Of a stretch of DNA of 25,185 nt, positions 1-7,100 are shown in pieces (the first letter of the stretch is position 1; each line of letters opens with the position of its first letter). This DNA is from Paulinella micropora. Lineage: Eukaryota; Cercozoa; Imbricatea; Euglyphida. The notes under the pieces are model-generated. The model saw only the letters and a program-made list of their open reading frames with translations, was not told the DNA's origin and did no database searches. The translations under genes were made by a program, and so were the position numbers. The stretch covers positions 118,311-143,495 of the forward strand of contig BJOX01000212.1 in NCBI GenBank assembly GCA_009731375.1. Reading direction: 5' to 3'.

Positions 1-1
1 A

Positions 2-1663
2 GACCAAACCATAACAGGAATTAAGATATTTAATGGAAGTAGAAATGATGTAAGAGCACTAAATTTGTTAAGCCAAGCCGATTTCAATAATGTAGATATC
101 ATTAATGGTGGAAATATAACATATAATGGGGCGAGGATATTAAACCAAAATGGAGGAGACATATTCTTTTCACAGACAACGGGTGATTATCAATATTTCT
201 TATTTACTCTAAATACTGCTTCAAGTGGAACCGCGAACCAACGAGGCTATGTATTTACGAATGTAGCATCTGATGTAAAAGGGGCGGGACTTTATATTTC
301 AAAACTTTTGGATAATAAAAGTGCTTCGTCTGACATTGTCCGTTTTAACAATGCGGGCGGTATGCGGTTTTATGGAGCCTTAGATATGAACAGCAACAAC
401 ATAACGAGTGGCGGAACAATAACAGGAACGACAATTACTTCAACCGCGGGTATATCAACAACAACCGCAACCGCGAGTGGATTAATAACGGCAAATGCGG
501 GTATATCAACAACAACAGCAACCGCAAGCGGATTGATAACGGCAAATGCGGGTATAACATACACAGGAACACTAACATCAGCAACAAATACAAGTGGAGC
601 GAAAATAGGAGTTCAGGGAATAACAGACGGAACAAACGCAAAAGGAATATTTCTATGGGATACGACTAATACAAGTTGGGGGATTTATGCGGCATCTGGT
701 GGGGCTCTAAATACTAGAAGTTTGGCAAATGGTTTGGCTGTTTCAGGAAATGATTTTAGTTCGTATAGTTTTCGTTTTAGAGTGGCTAATGATGCTACAA
801 TGGGTTTTGTGTGGGAGAATTCGTCTGAACAATTGCTAATGTCATTAAACGGGGCAAACGGGACTTTATGGACAAAAGGATTGATTACGGCAAATGCGGG
901 AATTACATACTCTGGGTTGCTAACGACCACAACTACTAATGGAGCGAAAATAGGAATTCAAGGACAAACTGACGGGACGAATGCGAGAGGAATATTTATT
1001 TGGGATACCAGTGATACAAACTGGGGCATTTATATGTCTCAGTCTGGAGCGGGTAAAACAATGAGTGGAGGAACAGCACCAGCAGGTGGAGTAGGCGGAG
1101 GTGTATCTTCTCATTCTATAAGATTTAGAGTGGCTGCTAGTTCAACTAATGGTTTCATATGGGAGAATAATTCAAATACCGCTATAATGTCTTTGAGAGG
1201 GAGTGATGGACAATTATGGGTATTGTCTAATCCAATTCAATATTCAGACAAGAGAAAAAAAGAAGATATAAAGGAATGCTTAGGCTTAGATTTTATCAAC
1301 AAGTTAAATCCAGTTTGCTATCGTATGATTGATGATAAAAAGAAATGTAGGACTGGCTTAATAGCACAGGAATTAGAAGAAATACTAACAGAAATGGATA
1401 TGCTAGATTTTGGCGGTTTTATAAAAGAAACAATTATGGTTCCCTGTCCAAAGCAAAGAGCGGAATACGAATTGAAAGGTGTGAGTGTTAAGCCAGAAGA
1501 TGTTAAATGTATTGAAAGTGGTGATGTTGGTTATGGTATAGGTTATTCGGAGTTTATCGCCCCGTTAATTAAAGCGGTTCAACAATTATCGGAAAAAATA
1601 AATTATATAACTAATGATATAGCTGACTTAAAAAAACAATTAGCAGAAAACAATGCCACCTAG
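2..1663 (+). CDS. Tail-fibre-like protein with C-terminal S74 intramolecular chaperone (5' end outside window)
   Basis: The frame is open from the first bases of the window with no ATG before the repeats, so the true start lies upstream and at least 553 residues are visible. The N-terminal part is Gly/Thr/Asn-rich and repetitive. A 17-residue unit (51 bp) recurs around 450-560 and contains GLITANAGI. A longer module (TDGTNA...GIF.WDT...WGIY) occurs at about 595-700 and again at 942-1040. The last ~140 residues match the peptidase S74 / endosialidase chaperone family: YSDKRKKEDI at 1241 carries the expected catalytic Ser, with GLIAQELEE and GYSEFIAPLIKAVQ downstream, then a coiled-coil tail. 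In this family the domain folds a beta-helical trimer and cuts itself off. Role inferred: trimeric host-attachment fibre on the virion. The following gene overlaps its 3' end by 11 nt. Confidence 0.85.
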   Translation, partial: DQTITGIKIFNGSRNDVRALNLLSQADFNNVDIINGGNITYNGARILNQNGGDIFFSQTTGDYQYFLFTLNTASSGTANQRGYVFTNVASDVKGAGLYISKLLDNKSASSDIVRFNNAGGMRFYGALDMNSNNITSGGTITGTTITSTAGISTTTATASGLITANAGISTTTATASGLITANAGITYTGTLTSATNTSGAKIGVQGITDGTNAKGIFLWDTTNTSWGIYAASGGALNTRSLANGLAVSGNDFSSYSFRFRVANDATMGFVWENSSEQLLMSLNGANGTLWTKGLITANAGITYSGLLTTTTTNGAKIGIQGQTDGTNARGIFIWDTSDTNWGIYMSQSGAGKTMSGGTAPAGGVGGGVSSHSIRFRVAASSTNGFIWENNSNTAIMSLRGSDGQLWVLSNPIQYSDKRKKEDIKECLGLDFINKLNPVCYRMIDDKKKCRTGLIAQELEEILTEMDMLDFGGFIKETIMVPCPKQRAEYELKGVSVKPEDVKCIESGDVGYGIGYSEFIAPLIKAVQQLSEKINYITNDIADLKKQLAENNAT

Positions 1664-1997
1664 ATTACACCCTCCACCTCCACTCATTGATATGGCAGAT
1701 GGAGAACTAACACCAGAGTTGAAGAACCGCGTTTTGGATATTTCGTTGAAGACTGAGGAGAAAAAAATAGAGCATGAATTGGAAGATAACTGGTCGTGCT
1801 GTTGTATGAAAAACAGACCGACAGACAGCCGACTTATTAAATACTTATTTCAAATGGGTATCATTATCTCCATTATAACCCTTTGTATCGTAAGGCTATC
1901 TGAAAAGAACTTACCTTGTGAGGTTGCTAATACTTATGTCGGTATTTTAACACTTTTGATTGGGATATGCCTTCCATCACCTTCTTCAAAGAAATGA
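1653..1997 (+). CDS. Small viral membrane protein, two predicted TM segments
   Basis: A 114-residue frame overlaps the fibre stop by 11 nt in a different frame. It starts with a proline-rich stretch (MPPRLHPPPP), then a charged helical segment (about residues 18-45), a CCC triplet (49-51), and two hydrophobic segments at about 64-81 (FQMGIIISIITLCIVRL) and 91-108 (VANTYVGILTLLIGICL). An alternative start at Met14 (1692) would remove the overlap and begin MADGELTPEL. I do not recognise a family. Small membrane proteins next to structural genes are common in virophages and polinton-like viruses, so a virion or membrane role is inferred only. No TATA-like start motif precedes it, which fits co-transcription with the fibre gene. 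Confidence 0.6.
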   Translation: MPPRLHPPPPLIDMADGELTPELKNRVLDISLKTEEKKIEHELEDNWSCCCMKNRPTDSRLIKYLFQMGIIISIITLCIVRLSEKNLPCEVANTYVGILTLLIGICLPSPSSKK

Positions 1998-2241
1998 ACA
2001 TTCATATAAGTGGATTTTATACCACATATCATCATTTGAGCACATTTAAGGCAGGGCTTCATCAAAACTAACACACCAATCACTCATCGGTTTGTAAATA
2101 CATTTAAATTTAGTATCTATACCTTTTTGAATACAATAAACACAACTTATATTCTTTTTTTCACTTATCCGTGAGTAAAAGTCGCAGGCAGTCCGCGAAA
2201 ATATTTTGATTATTAAAAAGTTTATCATCAGTAATATAAAC
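1998..2241. other. 244-bp intergenic region in the virus block
   Basis: This is the longest gap between neighbouring genes in the left arm. It is AT-rich. A minus-strand open frame (2046-2243) has four cysteines but starts on the same CATG as the plus-strand gene and shows no recognisable family, so it is not called. The last bases (GTAATATAAAC) are the TATA-like start element of the next gene. Confidence 0.4.
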
Positions 2242-2604
2242 ATGACTGACTATAAATACCAAAAGATTATTTTTCTGAGCAATGATTTTGCTGGAGGAAG
2301 CAAAACATTTAATAAAAATATCCAAATGTCATTCACACCCACCAAAATGAATGTTAAGTTTATCCACTATATGAACGACCAGACCGAAACCAAAACCAGA
2401 ATTCTTTACATGGATAGAATTGGAATTATTGGAACATTTGCGGACAGCACTACAGCAAACATTTCAAATCTCGGTTATAATTTGGGTGTTGTCGGATGGA
2501 CGGACGGACAATATACATTTAAAGTCCTTGAAACCGACAGCGGAAATATTGACACAGGAAATTTAGCGGGGCGAATTGTTGTGTGCCTAGAGTTTCTTGC
2601 TTAA
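2242..2604 (+). CDS. Unrecognised 120-aa viral protein, probably beta-rich
   Basis: ATG at 2242 is chosen over the in-frame upstream start near 2206 because it directly follows the TATA-like element that precedes the other viral genes, and because the upstream extension is low-complexity Ile/Lys. The protein is rich in alternating hydrophobic and polar residues with many Gly, Thr and Asn (IGIIGTFADSTTANISNLGY; LAGRIVVCLEFLA at the C-terminus), which suggests a beta-sandwich. There is no signal peptide and no cysteine pair. It lies 38 nt before the packaging ATPase, among structural genes, so a minor virion protein is plausible but is inferred from position alone. Confidence 0.6.
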   Translation: MTDYKYQKIIFLSNDFAGGSKTFNKNIQMSFTPTKMNVKFIHYMNDQTETKTRILYMDRIGIIGTFADSTTANISNLGYNLGVVGWTDGQYTFKVLETDSGNIDTGNLAGRIVVCLEFLA

Positions 2605-2642
2605 GTCTAATTTTTAAGAAAATTTGACTTATGATATATAAG

Positions 2643-3461
2643 ATGGAAAAAATCAATAGCATTAAGGTGAAGCCAGTAAAACAAGAGGGTGATGGAAATA
2701 AAAAAGCCAAGGGCTATAAATTATTCAATGAGCCGTATGCTAACATATTTCTACTTGCCCGTAAGAAGAGCGGTAAAACGACAGCACTATTTGAAATACT
2801 GAAACGGACAACAGACAAAAAAACCCGTATTGTCATTATCGCTTCAACAATTCACAAGGACTACATTTATAAAGCAATGGTAAAGCACTTTAAGAACAGA
2901 GGCAACCCGATGGCGGTATATACCTTTCTCAAATCAGACGGGGTGAATGTGATAGACTATGAACTAGACAAACTGAACAGGCAGGATGAAGAGCACGAAG
3001 GAGAAGTAAAACAGGATGATAAAGAACCGATGGAGAAACCACAATTTCTTTATTTCGGAAAAGAAAAGAAACAGACAAATGAAGCACCGAAAGAAAGACC
3101 AAGTAAGTATATTTCGCCAGAGGTTGTTTTTGTTTTGGATGATTTAGGAAGTGGATTAAGAGACAAGTCCGTAAGCGATTTGTTAAAAAAGAATAGGCAC
3201 TATAAATCAAAGGTGATTATGTCTAGTCAGTATCTGAACGACCTACGGCCAGAAGCCATAAAGCAGTTAGATTATTTATTAATCTTTCCAGCCCAATCTC
3301 AGGACAAAATGGAACTCGTGTATAAACACTTAGACTTATCTTTTGATTTTGATTACTTTCTTCAAAAGTATCACGAGGCGACGAAAGAGAGATTTAATTT
3401 TCTTTATGTTTCAAGTGTTGATGATGAGTTAAGAAAAAACTTTGCTTACAGATTAAAATAA
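2643..3461 (+). CDS. FtsK/HerA-superfamily genome-packaging ATPase (A32-like)
   Basis: This 272-residue protein should pump viral DNA into preformed capsids by ATP hydrolysis. Walker A is ARKKSGKTT (residues 39-47; Lys45, Thr46), in which the usual first Gly is Ala. Walker B is VVFVLDDLG with Asp166 and Asp167. The downstream SSQYLNDL fits the conserved Gln sensor of A32-like ATPases. The length matches the compact packaging ATPases of virophages, Polintons and polinton-like viruses. Between the Walker motifs, about residues 105-150 form a Lys/Glu-rich insertion that is probably disordered. ATG at 2643 is preferred over 2631 because it abuts GATATATAAG. The next gene starts 36 nt downstream. 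The family call is firm; the direct role is inherited from the family. Confidence 0.9.
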   Translation: MEKINSIKVKPVKQEGDGNKKAKGYKLFNEPYANIFLLARKKSGKTTALFEILKRTTDKKTRIVIIASTIHKDYIYKAMVKHFKNRGNPMAVYTFLKSDGVNVIDYELDKLNRQDEEHEGEVKQDDKEPMEKPQFLYFGKEKKQTNEAPKERPSKYISPEVVFVLDDLGSGLRDKSVSDLLKKNRHYKSKVIMSSQYLNDLRPEAIKQLDYLLIFPAQSQDKMELVYKHLDLSFDFDYFLQKYHEATKERFNFLYVSSVDDELRKNFAYRLK

Positions 3462-3497
3462 TATTTTTAGAATTAATAAATATTTTTTCATAGTATA

Positions 3498-3827
3498 ATG
3501 GTAGTTAAAACAACTCGTGTTGAAGTCATTCCAACAATCGGCAAACGAACTATTAACTCAAGCACAATGGCTGGAGGTAAGAAAGTATCTCGTCGCAATA
3601 AGAAGCAAGGAGGCAAGGGGCAGGCTGGCGGTAAAATTAACTGGGCAAAGGTTGGGAAAACGGCTTTGGCTGTTAATAAATTCCTTCGTGATAACAAAGT
3701 AATTTCTAGAACTGCGGGAGCCTTAAGCAGTATTGGAGTTCCTTATGCTGGGTCTGTCCAAGCCACCGCTTCAAAACTCGGATATGGCAAGAGAAAGCAG
3801 AGAGGATGCGGTGCCCTTAAATTCTAA
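3498..3827 (+). CDS. Basic Gly/Lys-rich small virion protein, core/pX-like
   Basis: 109 residues, strongly basic in the middle (KKVSRRNKKQGGKGQAGG, from residue 28). An amphipathic/alanine-rich stretch follows (about 48-90), and the C-terminus is basic and Gly-rich (GYGKRKQRGCGALKF). This resembles the short basic proteins of Polintons, adenoviruses (pX/pVII-like) and polinton-like viruses that bind DNA or membranes after proteolytic trimming. MAGG-K at residues 24-28 matches the adenain-type (M/I/L)xGG-x cleavage pattern, and a matching protease is encoded by the next gene. Met24 (3567) could instead be the real initiator. ATG 3498 directly follows a TAGTATA element. The function is inferred from composition and context. 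Confidence 0.65.
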   Translation: MVVKTTRVEVIPTIGKRTINSSTMAGGKKVSRRNKKQGGKGQAGGKINWAKVGKTALAVNKFLRDNKVISRTAGALSSIGVPYAGSVQATASKLGYGKRKQRGCGALKF

Positions 3828-3872
3828 AAAAATAATTTGATATAACACAGAAATATTTTTTTGTTTTATATA

Positions 3873-5978
3873 ATGAAAACGAAGAAACAGAAATTAAGAC
3901 CCCCGCGGGTTTATAGAAACAAAAGCGGGAAGCCGTATATTATCCAGAAGGGTAAAAAATATTATCTTAATTTTGGCAATAAAACAAATGATATGAGCAC
4001 ACTTCAAATTGTTAAACTTTTTATGAAATACTTAAGCAGACCAAAATCAAAGCGTACACCTAAGCGAAAAGAAGACTTAAGGAAAGTCCAGAGTCTGTCT
4101 GAGATTGAGCAGAATACGAGAACAGCCATTAATGACCACTTAGACAAACTTAAGAAGGAGAAATACGAAAAGATTGATGAGATTGACCAAAAAGAGAAAA
4201 AAGCACAGGCGGATGCTGAAGAAGAAAAGAAGAGACAAGAAAGAAAAGACATAGCAGATGCTAAGGAAAGACAAGAAATAAAGGATAGGGAACATAAAAG
4301 AGAACTGGAGGAGATTAATGAAAGAAAGGAAGAAATAAATAGGAGATTAAGAAGGGAGCAAAAACTCATAGAAGATGTAAAATATGAAGAAGACAGAAAA
4401 AATAGAATACAAGCATTACCACCGCCACCGCAATATCAATATATTATGCCACCACAATATGGACAGCCACAAACACCACAATTTGGACAGCCACAAGCAC
4501 CACAATTTGGAGCACCGCCGCAAGCACCACCATTAGCACCAGCCTTACCTAATTTAGGAGATGAAGCACCATTGAAAACAAAAGAGCAATATGAGGAAGA
4601 AAAAAAGCAAAAGCAGAAAGATATTGAAACACTGAAATTAGCAGGATATACAGATAAATTCATTAAAAAGATGAGTCTCAAAGACTTACAAAAAGCCAGT
4701 CAAGATATTCAGATGGCTATAGCCACAGCGACATCTTTAGAAGAACAGAAAAAGTTAGCAGAAGAATATAAAGAAAAACTTGAAAAGGAAAAAAAGAAAG
4801 CAGAAGAAAAGGGTAAGCATCTTGAAAATTTACAAATTAATCAATTTTTAATCTCTGGATTTTCAAAAACTTATCACCCAACCATTACCATAAAAGAGTT
4901 AGCACAGGCTTTAAAAAAGAGACTAGATAATGATGGTCATAACAAATTAAATTACAAAGACACTTCAAAGTGGATTATTAACATGATTAAAAGGTTTAAT
5001 ATTGATGTTGGAAGTGAGGTGAAAAACGTAAAAAGAAAAGTGGCGGATTATGCTAGATATGAAGAGTATATGGGTATTACTGAACAAAAAGGTAGTGGAG
5101 CGAAGACATTAAATGAATTAATTGATAAGGTATTTTCAATAGCGAAAATAAAAAAATACTTAGCCCGCAAAGATTGGAAACACACAATGAACAAACATGA
5201 TTTTGTAAATACTCTAACTAACAAAATGACAATAGACCCAAATGTAGATAAACAAGTTTCAGCGGATTTAAATGTTGATGAAGGGATGCCCCAACCGCTA
5301 CCACCATATCTCCAACGAGTTGGAGATATTCCACCAGAGCCAGCAGCGGATACGACTACACCGCCAGACCGAACACCACAGCAACCCGATCTATTTCAAC
5401 GCGTTGAAATAGATCTGACAGAGCAAGAGCAACAGCAACCAGAGCCAGAGCCACAGCCAGAGCAAGTCCCATTACAAGGTGAGGGTCGCGGTTTAATGAC
5501 TAATGAAATAGATGACATAATGAAAAAATATGGATGGTATCTCGGAGCAATAGCCAGTGATGAAATCTACAAACTAAATCCAGAAAAAAGAAAGCGATAC
5601 GGATTTATTATGAATTTGGACAATCACAAACAAGCGGGGTCTCATTGGATTGCTATATGGGTAAGTCTAGATAAAGACAGGAGTGTTGAAGTGTATGACC
5701 CATTAGCACTTTACCAACCAACGGAAGACTTTCAGCAACAAATGAAAAGGCTAATAGATAAAAGCCACCCCGATAGTTATTTGTTAATGAAGGTTAATCA
5801 AGTAAAACAACAATCCAACACCTCAGACACGTGCGGTTGGCATAGTATGAGATTTTTAATGGAGCGAGCGAAAGGCAACCGATTTAAGTTTAGTTCGGGT
5901 TTCACAGACTTAAAAGAAGAAGAAGCGGAAAAGTTGAAAGCACAGAATGGATATGGTAATTTTGATACTTTTATTTGA
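3873..5978 (+). CDS. 701-aa fusion: long charged/Pro-rich N-terminal region plus adenain/Ulp1-like cysteine protease
   Basis: The C-terminal ~165 residues are a maturation protease of the C5/C48 (adenain/Ulp1) fold. His591 lies in GSHWIAIW, Asp609 in VEVYDPLA, Gln647 lies seven residues before the nucleophile, and Cys654 lies in DTCGWHSMRF. That Gln-to-Cys spacing equals adenain's. Such enzymes trim capsid and core precursors. The first ~535 residues are unusual: a basic start, a Lys/Glu coiled coil (about 70-180), a Pro/Gln segment with GQPQTPQF-type repeats (about 190-230), a second coiled coil (about 235-320), a globular-looking Lys-rich part, then a Pro/Glu/Gln linker. LQGEG at 534-538 fits the (M/I/L)xGx-G cleavage pattern exactly at the domain border. 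ATG 3873 abuts TTTTATATA. Two palindromes (5306, 5388) lie within the linker region. Confidence 0.88.
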   Translation: MKTKKQKLRPPRVYRNKSGKPYIIQKGKKYYLNFGNKTNDMSTLQIVKLFMKYLSRPKSKRTPKRKEDLRKVQSLSEIEQNTRTAINDHLDKLKKEKYEKIDEIDQKEKKAQADAEEEKKRQERKDIADAKERQEIKDREHKRELEEINERKEEINRRLRREQKLIEDVKYEEDRKNRIQALPPPPQYQYIMPPQYGQPQTPQFGQPQAPQFGAPPQAPPLAPALPNLGDEAPLKTKEQYEEEKKQKQKDIETLKLAGYTDKFIKKMSLKDLQKASQDIQMAIATATSLEEQKKLAEEYKEKLEKEKKKAEEKGKHLENLQINQFLISGFSKTYHPTITIKELAQALKKRLDNDGHNKLNYKDTSKWIINMIKRFNIDVGSEVKNVKRKVADYARYEEYMGITEQKGSGAKTLNELIDKVFSIAKIKKYLARKDWKHTMNKHDFVNTLTNKMTIDPNVDKQVSADLNVDEGMPQPLPPYLQRVGDIPPEPAADTTTPPDRTPQQPDLFQRVEIDLTEQEQQQPEPEPQPEQVPLQGEGRGLMTNEIDDIMKKYGWYLGAIASDEIYKLNPEKRKRYGFIMNLDNHKQAGSHWIAIWVSLDKDRSVEVYDPLALYQPTEDFQQQMKRLIDKSHPDSYLLMKVNQVKQQSNTSDTCGWHSMRFLMERAKGNRFKFSSGFTDLKEEEAEKLKAQNGYGNFDTFI
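5306..5329. repeat. Dyad: 11-bp perfect arms, 2-nt spacer
   Basis: Left arm ATATCTCCAAC, spacer GA, right arm GTTGGAGATAT. It lies inside the protease gene linker. Its core (ATCTCCAAC / GTTGGAGAT) recurs exactly at 14202-14221 and with one change per arm at 14276-14295. Confidence 0.75.
5388..5415. repeat. 28-bp perfect palindrome inside the protease gene
   Basis: Left arm GATCTATTTCAAC, centre GC, right arm GTTGAAATAGATC, all perfectly self-complementary. It shares the AAC-NN-GTT core and the 2-nt centre with the dyads at 5306, 9463 and 14202. It lies 58 nt after the 5306 dyad. Confidence 0.75.
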
Positions 5979-6000
5979 AATATTATTTGTATGATATATC

Positions 6001-6813
6001 ATGGATTACAAAGGGGGCAGGTCAAGTGGTATCTATTACATAAATAGTAAAAACAGAATAACAGGCACAGATAGCGACTTTACACACGAAATAAACTTAA
6101 AATCACTGGACAATCCCACACATTGTAAAATTCTTCATATCTATGTGCCGAAGTCGTATTACTCCGTAGCCTCTCCATATAATACTTTTACATTATCCGA
6201 AGACGGGTATGAGGCTTTAATTACGATACCTGAGGGAAACTACACAATGAACAATCTAAAAAATAAGTTGTCGGAGGTGCTAACCGCAGACAGCCCAAAT
6301 AATTATACTTATGTTGTATCCAGTAATAATACCAACATAGAACCAGAGGACGGCAAATTGACATTCAGTGTGTCAGAGAATAAAGGTATTCAACCGCGGT
6401 TTATATTTGATAATGATACCCGTATTCACGAGGTTATGGGATTTGATAGAAACTCAACATATTTCTTTGCTAATGATTTTATTAAATCTCCAAATGTAAT
6501 TATTCTAACTGGTGAAAAGACTTTGTATCTTCAATCGGATTTAGTTGGAGAAGGAGATAATCACGTGCTACAAGAAATATACACAGCCAACGAAATCCCG
6601 TTTGGTGCTGTCATTTATGATGGCTCTGGAAGCGAATACGGGAAAACATTATCCGCAAGTTCTAATAATGTGTTTAGGTTTTACTTGACTGACGAAAACG
6701 ACCAAGCAATTAACCTTAATGGTTTAGGTATCGTTATGACATTACTTGTTTATCGTGAAACTAATTATTTTAGTTTATTTAATTCATTCTTCAATTTGTT
6801 GAAATCAAAGTGA
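6001..6813 (+). CDS. Minor capsid / penton-like protein
   Basis: 270 residues starting 22 nt after the protease gene, directly behind GTATGATATATC. The N-terminus (YYINSKNRITGTDSDFTHEI) followed by LHIYVPKSYYSV, NTFTL and LITIPEGNYTMNNL resembles the minor capsid or penton proteins encoded next to the major capsid gene in polinton-like viruses and virophages, where a beta-rich N-terminal domain lines the vertex. The remainder is beta-rich with short loops, and the C-terminus is hydrophobic (about 245-265). Placement between protease and major capsid genes supports a structural role. A jelly-roll fold is the family expectation and cannot be seen directly in the sequence. Confidence 0.65.
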   Translation: MDYKGGRSSGIYYINSKNRITGTDSDFTHEINLKSLDNPTHCKILHIYVPKSYYSVASPYNTFTLSEDGYEALITIPEGNYTMNNLKNKLSEVLTADSPNNYTYVVSSNNTNIEPEDGKLTFSVSENKGIQPRFIFDNDTRIHEVMGFDRNSTYFFANDFIKSPNVIILTGEKTLYLQSDLVGEGDNHVLQEIYTANEIPFGAVIYDGSGSEYGKTLSASSNNVFRFYLTDENDQAINLNGLGIVMTLLVYRETNYFSLFNSFFNLLKSK

Positions 6814-6838
6814 ATTATTTTTGATGTAAATATAAGAT

Positions 6839-7009
6839 ATGTGTAAAGAATGTAAGCCGAACAACTTTTGCGAACACAACAAACAAAAAGGGCATTGTGC
6901 GGAATGTGGCGCATGGCGATGTGAAACTTGTAATGTAAAACTTAGTAGTAAGCAAAGTTTTCATAACCATATTACTTCAAAAAGGCACATTAATAAGATT
7001 GATGAATAA
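6839..7009 (+). CDS. 56-aa cysteine-rich zinc-finger protein
   Basis: A short frame of 56 codons plus TAA. Two metal-binding clusters are visible. The first is CKEC at the start followed by C11, H13 and CAEC (C20, C23). The second is a clear C2H2 finger, CETC (C28, C31) then H42-x2-H45 and a later His50 (CETCNVKLSSKQSFHNH). The start directly follows AATATAAGAT and lies 25 nt after the penton candidate, so the spacing and start signal match the neighbouring real genes. A nucleic-acid-binding or regulatory role is inferred. The gene at 13973 encodes another small finger protein of a different arrangement. Confidence 0.7.
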   Translation: MCKECKPNNFCEHNKQKGHCAECGAWRCETCNVKLSSKQSFHNHITSKRHINKIDE

Positions 7010-7100
7010 ACAATAATTATTTTAGAATTATTTATTTTTTTTCTATAAATATATTCTTGTGAATTAGTTAATTTACAACACTTCAAAAAAAAGAAAAAGA
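7010..7100 (+). promoter_or_regulatory. Putative major capsid gene promoter and A-rich leader
   Basis: TATAAATATA at 7044-7053 is the best TATA-like element, 47 nt before the ATG instead of touching it. The last 16 nt before the start (7085-7100) are almost all A with two G. The region is AT-rich throughout. The layout differs from all the other viral genes and would fit a strong, separately controlled late gene; this is inference. Confidence 0.4.

Noticed and set aside
447-560. 51-bp tandem units in the fibre gene considered as a CRISPR-like array
   Set aside because: The units are contiguous, in frame and encode a 17-residue protein repeat; there are no spacers.
2046-2243. 65-codon minus-strand frame with four cysteines in the left-arm intergenic region
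   Set aside because: Its start overlaps the plus-strand ATG on the same CATG, it opens with low-complexity Ile/Leu and has no recognisable family or start motif of its own.
4004-4369. 121-codon antisense frame in the protease gene
   Set aside because: Ser/Phe-rich mirror of the Lys/Glu coiled coil on the coding strand; a shadow frame.
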